The position numbers and the translations under genes are program-made. From Candidatus Coatesiibacteriota bacterium (GTDB taxonomy: Bacteria; B130-G9), in assembly GCA_016929465.1 (NCBI GenBank), contig JAFGIT010000069.1, positions 1 to 10,408 of the forward strand: a stretch of 10,408 bases of DNA, in the 5' to 3' direction. The notes beneath the pieces are model-generated. The model was given only the letters and a program-made list of their open reading frames with translations, did not search any database and had not been told where the DNA came from. Positions 7,337 to 10,408 of the stretch are shown piece after piece. How positions within the stretch are numbered: position 1 is the stretch's first letter; every line of letters starts with the position of its first letter.

Positions 7337-7357
7337 TAGAGGATTTAGTATCCTCTA
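7337..7357. terminator. Hairpin between convergent genes, possible bidirectional terminator
   Basis: A perfect 8-bp stem, TAGAGGAT (7337-7344) with ATCCTCTA (7350-7357), has a five-base loop. It lies 19 bases after the mutase stop, and its right arm includes the stop codon of the minus-strand flavoprotein gene. Neither side has a run of T, so it is not a classical intrinsic terminator; the position between convergent genes is the main argument. Confidence 0.4.
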
Positions 7358-7942
7358 ACCGCACGACTGCACGAGCAGTCGGCCCATCTCTTTCGCGCTC
7401 TCGAGTGGCTTCAGGAATTCGTCCTTCTCCATCTTGTCAGTGCCAGCGACGCCATAGAACGGCTGTGACTTGAGAAGAACCGGCCTCATACGCATCTCGA
7501 GGGTGAATTGCTGAAGCGTGGCAAAGATCGCATTTGGTGGAGTGCAGTAGGATACCGCCACGAGGCAGCAGGGCTTATCGGCGAGCGGATGCTCGTTGTG
7601 CCCCTTGTATTGACCGAGGTGTGCAACACAGCTGAGTCTCTCTATCAGAGCCAAAAGACGAGATGGCACGTTGAAGTAGAGAGCGGAGCCGAGAACGATA
7701 GCATCGGCCTCCTTCATCTTCTCCAGGGCCACCTGCAGGTCGTCCTTGTGGACGCATAGATATGGCTCGTTCGCGCACACATCGTAACACGCGCGACATG
7801 GTCCGATTTTGAGCTCCGAGAGCTGTAGCGTTTCCGTCTCGACGCTGCCATCGACTTGCTTCGCGCCGTCGAAAATCGCCTGCACAATGCGGTTAGTGTT
7901 GCCTTCCTTACGCATGGACCCGACCAATCCCAGGATCTTCAC
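7355..7942 (-). CDS. Iron-sulfur flavoprotein-type NAD(P)H-dependent FMN reductase
   Basis: The 195-residue protein has a flavodoxin-like fold. It opens with the FMN phosphate-binding pattern ILGLVGSMRKEGNTNRIV, and the SALYFNVPSRLLALIERL stretch is the typical second flavin-contact region. A cysteine cluster (Cys49, Cys52, Cys56, Cys63; spacing C-x2-C-x3-C-x6-C, then HKDD) sits where Isf-family proteins carry their [4Fe-4S] ligands, as in 'CxxCxxC...CxxKDD'. Such proteins pass electrons between ferredoxin or NAD(P)H and small oxidants, often in anaerobes. The exact partner cannot be told from sequence. The start is GTG at 7942, chosen because AGGAGGG (complement of 7951-7957) lies eight bases upstream and the family begins exactly with MKILGL. 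It is convergent with the mutase gene and divergent from the beta-helix gene, so it is probably transcribed alone. Confidence 0.85.
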   Translation of the reverse strand: MKILGLVGSMRKEGNTNRIVQAIFDGAKQVDGSVETETLQLSELKIGPCRACYDVCANEPYLCVHKDDLQVALEKMKEADAIVLGSALYFNVPSRLLALIERLSCVAHLGQYKGHNEHPLADKPCCLVAVSYCTPPNAIFATLQQFTLEMRMRPVLLKSQPFYGVAGTDKMEKDEFLKPLESAKEMGRLLVQSCG

Positions 7943-8231
7943 CTTAGAATCCCTCCTATTCCTGAGTATGCCTTGTTTTCATTGCTGTCTTAACGGAATG
8001 AGTCAAACCAATATACACCCCTGACTCGCGTAACGGAAGTTCTGATCCTACTGGGAGCTCGCAATCAGAATGCCTTTGGAGTGGACTTCGCGTTTCGCAT
8101 TCGGCTCGCCCGGCCTGGAAATGAGATGGGGATTCCGCCCCACTTGTATTTTGCATGTGTTTGCAGGATGCTAATCCGCCTTTTGTCAGTTGATTTTCAA
8201 ATTACAGATCATTTGTGGAGGGGAGGAGACC
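7943..8231. other. Divergent intergenic region with short repeats
   Basis: These 289 bases separate two divergent genes and must hold both promoters. No strong sigma-70 box pair stands out; a TTGACT on the minus strand (8001-8006) lacks a good -10. Structures seen are two copies of TAACGGAA (7991-7998 and 8031-8038, exactly 40 bases apart), an inverted pair GAGTCA (8000-8005) / TGACTC (8022-8027) between them, and a hairpin TTCTGAT (8040-8046 plus a neighbouring G-U pair) / ATCAGAA (8064-8070). Each could be chance in a stretch of this length. I see no gene here. Confidence 0.4.
7991..8038. promoter_or_regulatory. Possible operator: direct repeats flanking an inverted repeat
   Basis: TAACGGAA occurs at 7991-7998 and 8031-8038, and the inverted hexamers GAGTCA (8000-8005) and TGACTC (8022-8027) lie between. 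The 40-base spacing is near four helical turns, which would put both copies on one face of the DNA. The location upstream of the minus-strand flavoprotein gene suits a regulator site. Roughly one 8-base repeat pair is expected by chance in 290 bases, so this is weak. Confidence 0.25.
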
Positions 8232-10241
8232 ATGCCTTCGTCTGCTATATACTGGAGATGTGCCTGTTACATTGCTCTCGCAATCTCTCTTTCTTGCTTT
8301 GCACCCCTTATATCGAACGGGGAGCCATTCATTGTTGCTTACACAGACGGTGATTCCTATCAGCTTGGTGACACACTCAGTGCGAGTCTGTCTGGTGGGA
8401 ACACGTCCGCCGGGGGCATGTCGGTAGCGGTTTATGCTGGCTTTCTGACGCCAGATGGAGTTGTCTATACCGCCCACTACGATGGCTGGCGGACGTCGAT
8501 CGAGCCGTGGATATCGGATATCTTTGTCCCCCAGGATTTCATGCTCGACAGGACAGTCTTCTGGTCGCTTGATCTCCCATGCGATTCGCCGCAGATCCGG
8601 GAAGACGGGCTCTATTGCTTTGTGGCTGCCCTTGCCAGGTCGCAGACTGCGGATTGGCTCTCCATAAGCTACGCGCCATTCAACGTCGGAAGCTCTGCTC
8701 CGTCGGATTTCTATGTCAACGCGGAGACCGGCGATAACGCGAATGATGGCTCTGAAGCAGCTCCGTGGAGGACGATAACTCACGCCCTGGAGTCAGTGAG
8801 TGGCAGCGAGGCGTCGCCGATTACTATCCATGTCATGTCAGGTGAGTATTCCGCATCATCGAACGGTGAGACATACCCCTTGAACATGAAAAGCTGGGTC
8901 TCTATTTGTGGTGAGGGCGCGGAGTCAACGGTCCTTGACGCTGAAGATGCAGCGTATCATGTGATTTACTGCGACGGTGTTCACGATCTGACGATCGAGG
9001 GAATGACGATTAAGGGCGGAAAGGCTGACGGATCCGGGATATTCGACCAGATAGGAGCGGGGATTCTCCTTGTTCGGCTGAGTTCACCTTTGATAAGGGA
9101 CAACCTGCTATTAGAGAATGAATCGGTCGGGAGCGGCGGGGCCATCTATTCCTCGGACTGTTCGATGACTATTGAGAGCAATACATTGAGAAGGAATGTC
9201 GCCAGCGGCAGTGGCGGCGCCATTTTCTGCTATTTGGGATCACCCGAGATACTGAACAACACGTGCACGGGGAACACGGCTTCATATAGCGGCGGAGCTG
9301 TCTGCTGCTTCTTGAGCTCGCCGACGATCGTCGGGAATACGGTCGCGAATAATCGGGCGGAGGGCGAGCTCTTCGCCGGGGGTGGCATCTATTGCCAGGA
9401 TTGCACCGGCTCAATCAGAGATAACGCGGTCATCCAGAACATCTCATTCGATTCAGGAGGCGGGATCGCCTGGTGGGGAACCGGCGCGGTCGAATTCCGG
9501 GGGAATACGATCTCGGACAATGTGTCCAATGGCCGGGGCGGCGGATTATACTTAAATGGCGCGGTATCGGTTCTCGTGACGGACAATGTGATCGAGAACA
9601 ACAGCGCGGACGACGTGGGAGGGGGCATTTTCTGCGATGGGACCTCGGCGACAATCCAGGCGAACACAATCTCGGGCAATTCGACAAGCGGCGCCGGTGG
9701 CGGAATAATGCTCTGGGGGCTTTCAGGGCCATTTTCAATCGATAACAACACGCTCGAATACAACACGGCAGCAGCCTCCGGCGGCGGAATCTTCTGCCTG
9801 GAAAGCTACGGCGCGCTGACCCAAAACACGATAGCCAACAACACCTGCCCCTCCGACGGCGCGGGCGTCTCCTGCCACGGGGGACTTGTGAACATCGAAC
9901 ACAACAGAATCGAAAGCAATGCAACGTCGGCCGGATTCGGTGAGGGAGGCGGCGGAATCTCCCTGAATAGCTGCTCTCCCACTATCCAGAACAACACCAT
10001 CATTTACAACGAGGCCTTCGCGTCCGGCGGCGGAATCTTCGTCTCCTGGTTCAGCTCACCCGTAATTCAGAAGAATGAGATAAGCTACAACCACGCCGCC
10101 TACGGAGGCGCGATATTCGTGGACTTGACCAGCACCCCAGCAATCGAGGACAATACCATGACAGGCAATCTTGCCGACAACGAGGGGCCTGATGTGTATT
10201 ATGAGACGCCGCCCGAAGAGGACCTCACTAAAGACGACTGA
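8232..10241 (+). CDS. Secreted right-handed parallel beta-helix protein
   Basis: Starting at ATG 8232, behind a very strong purine-rich site (GGAGGGGAGGAG, 8217-8228), this gives 669 residues; an in-frame ATG at 8190 would add an unlikely 14-residue leader. Residues 1-30 form a signal peptide with Arg9 and a hydrophobic core (YIALAISLSCFAPLI). Residues about 32-155 are a beta-rich domain I do not recognise, possibly immunoglobulin-like. From 159, FYVNAETGDNANDGSEAAPW and the TITHAL that follows match the DUF1565-type entry of surface beta-helix proteins. Residues 275-651 are 14 rungs of 25-29 residues each, with the pattern GGGIFC...SPxIxxNTIxxNxA, typical of pectate-lyase-like or NosD-like folds. 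No catalytic set of a known polysaccharide lyase or hydrolase is visible, and the acidic end (EEDLTKDD) has no recognisable sorting signal. Binding or degrading an extracellular polymer is plausible but not shown. It stands alone, divergent from the flavoprotein gene. Confidence 0.85.
   Translation: MPSSAIYWRCACYIALAISLSCFAPLISNGEPFIVAYTDGDSYQLGDTLSASLSGGNTSAGGMSVAVYAGFLTPDGVVYTAHYDGWRTSIEPWISDIFVPQDFMLDRTVFWSLDLPCDSPQIREDGLYCFVAALARSQTADWLSISYAPFNVGSSAPSDFYVNAETGDNANDGSEAAPWRTITHALESVSGSEASPITIHVMSGEYSASSNGETYPLNMKSWVSICGEGAESTVLDAEDAAYHVIYCDGVHDLTIEGMTIKGGKADGSGIFDQIGAGILLVRLSSPLIRDNLLLENESVGSGGAIYSSDCSMTIESNTLRRNVASGSGGAIFCYLGSPEILNNTCTGNTASYSGGAVCCFLSSPTIVGNTVANNRAEGELFAGGGIYCQDCTGSIRDNAVIQNISFDSGGGIAWWGTGAVEFRGNTISDNVSNGRGGGLYLNGAVSVLVTDNVIENNSADDVGGGIFCDGTSATIQANTISGNSTSGAGGGIMLWGLSGPFSIDNNTLEYNTAAASGGGIFCLESYGALTQNTIANNTCPSDGAGVSCHGGLVNIEHNRIESNATSAGFGEGGGGISLNSCSPTIQNNTIIYNEAFASGGGIFVSWFSSPVIQKNEISYNHAAYGGAIFVDLTSTPAIEDNTMTGNLADNEGPDVYYETPPEEDLTKDD
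9054..10184 (+). repeat. Array of 14 beta-helix rung repeats
   Basis: Fourteen consecutive units, each beginning with G-G/A-G/A-I/V and ending near N-x-A, make up the C-terminal 377 residues of the secreted protein. The repeat is clear in protein but degenerate in DNA; no two units are near-identical. Later rungs (from about 9780) use more C-ending codons than the earlier ones. Confidence 0.85.
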
Positions 10242-10408
10242 CAGCGGATGCTTATGCTCAGGTGGAGATAAGAATGCTGCTGGAGATGATGCACTCTTTG
10301 CCCATCTGGCGGGGAGAAACGCCTTGACAAAACAGCCCAAATCGCTGAGCGTGAATACACATATTTGGTGGTGGCGCTTCAGTGAAGAGCATTGATGAGA
10401 TTCGGAGA
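10242..10408. other. 3' flank of the beta-helix gene, no supported gene
   Basis: These 167 bases show no coding sequence I can support. The only frame crossing them runs out of the beta-helix gene in another phase and looks like a shadow. A TTGACA at 10324-10329 could be a promoter -35 element for a gene beyond the window, but no -10 box lies at the right distance. No terminator hairpin with a T run is visible. Confidence 0.5.

Noticed and set aside
8190-8231. Longer start (ATG 8190) for the beta-helix protein
   Set aside because: The added residues would precede the signal peptide and overlap the strong ribosome binding site for ATG 8232.
9054-10184. Repeats read as a CRISPR array or tandem DNA repeat
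   Set aside because: Periodicity is at the protein level (25-29 residue rungs), the DNA units are not identical, and the region is one continuous coding frame.
10324-10352. TTGACA as a promoter -35 element near the right edge
   Set aside because: The sequence 16-18 bases downstream has no -10 match, and no gene start follows within the window.

Overview
The window comes from a bacterial chromosome of moderate GC content (a little over half G+C by eye). It carries ordinary housekeeping genes: ribosomal protein L28, RNase PH and a lipoate-pathway transferase. AGG/AGA arginine and ATA isoleucine codons are common, and GTG and TTG starts are used alongside ATG, so it is not an enterobacterium-like genome. 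The secreted parallel beta-helix protein and the unusual domain architectures would fit an environmental, possibly uncultivated, lineage. I cannot name a phylum from the sequence.

Left part (1-2801, all + strand). The window opens inside the 3' end of a Na+/phosphate cotransporter-type gene, of which only the cytoplasmic PhoU-like domain is present. It overlaps by 11 bases a small multi-pass membrane protein of unknown function. Next come a LipM-type octanoyltransferase / lipoate-ligase family protein and RNase PH (rph). The rph start is best placed at a TTG at 2064, behind a GGAGG site. A clear intrinsic terminator (2805-2831) closes this unit.

Centre (2904-7318, + strand). rpmB (zinc-type L28) is followed by the most unusual gene here. 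It is one open frame joining a response-regulator receiver, a coiled coil, an intact HD-GYP cyclic-di-GMP phosphodiesterase and a GlmU-like uridylyltransferase that lacks the usual acetyltransferase half. Twenty bases later comes a 740-residue phosphohexomutase (GlmM/PMM/PGM superfamily) with a helical insertion of about 75 residues, a C-terminal extension and a heptanucleotide microsatellite in its coding sequence. A mutase and a nucleotidyltransferase are consecutive steps in sugar-nucleotide synthesis, so the pair probably supplies an activated sugar for envelope or polysaccharide synthesis. The fused signalling module suggests, as inference only, that this step could be tied to a two-component or c-di-GMP input.

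Right part (7355-10408). A convergent minus-strand gene encodes an iron-sulfur flavoprotein-type FMN reductase. An intergenic gap of 289 bases separates it from a divergent gene for a secreted 669-residue protein: signal peptide, an unrecognised beta-rich domain, a DUF1565-like entry motif and 14 rungs of a right-handed parallel beta-helix. The last 167 bases hold no gene I can support. I saw no tRNA, rRNA, CRISPR array, insertion sequence or phage gene.
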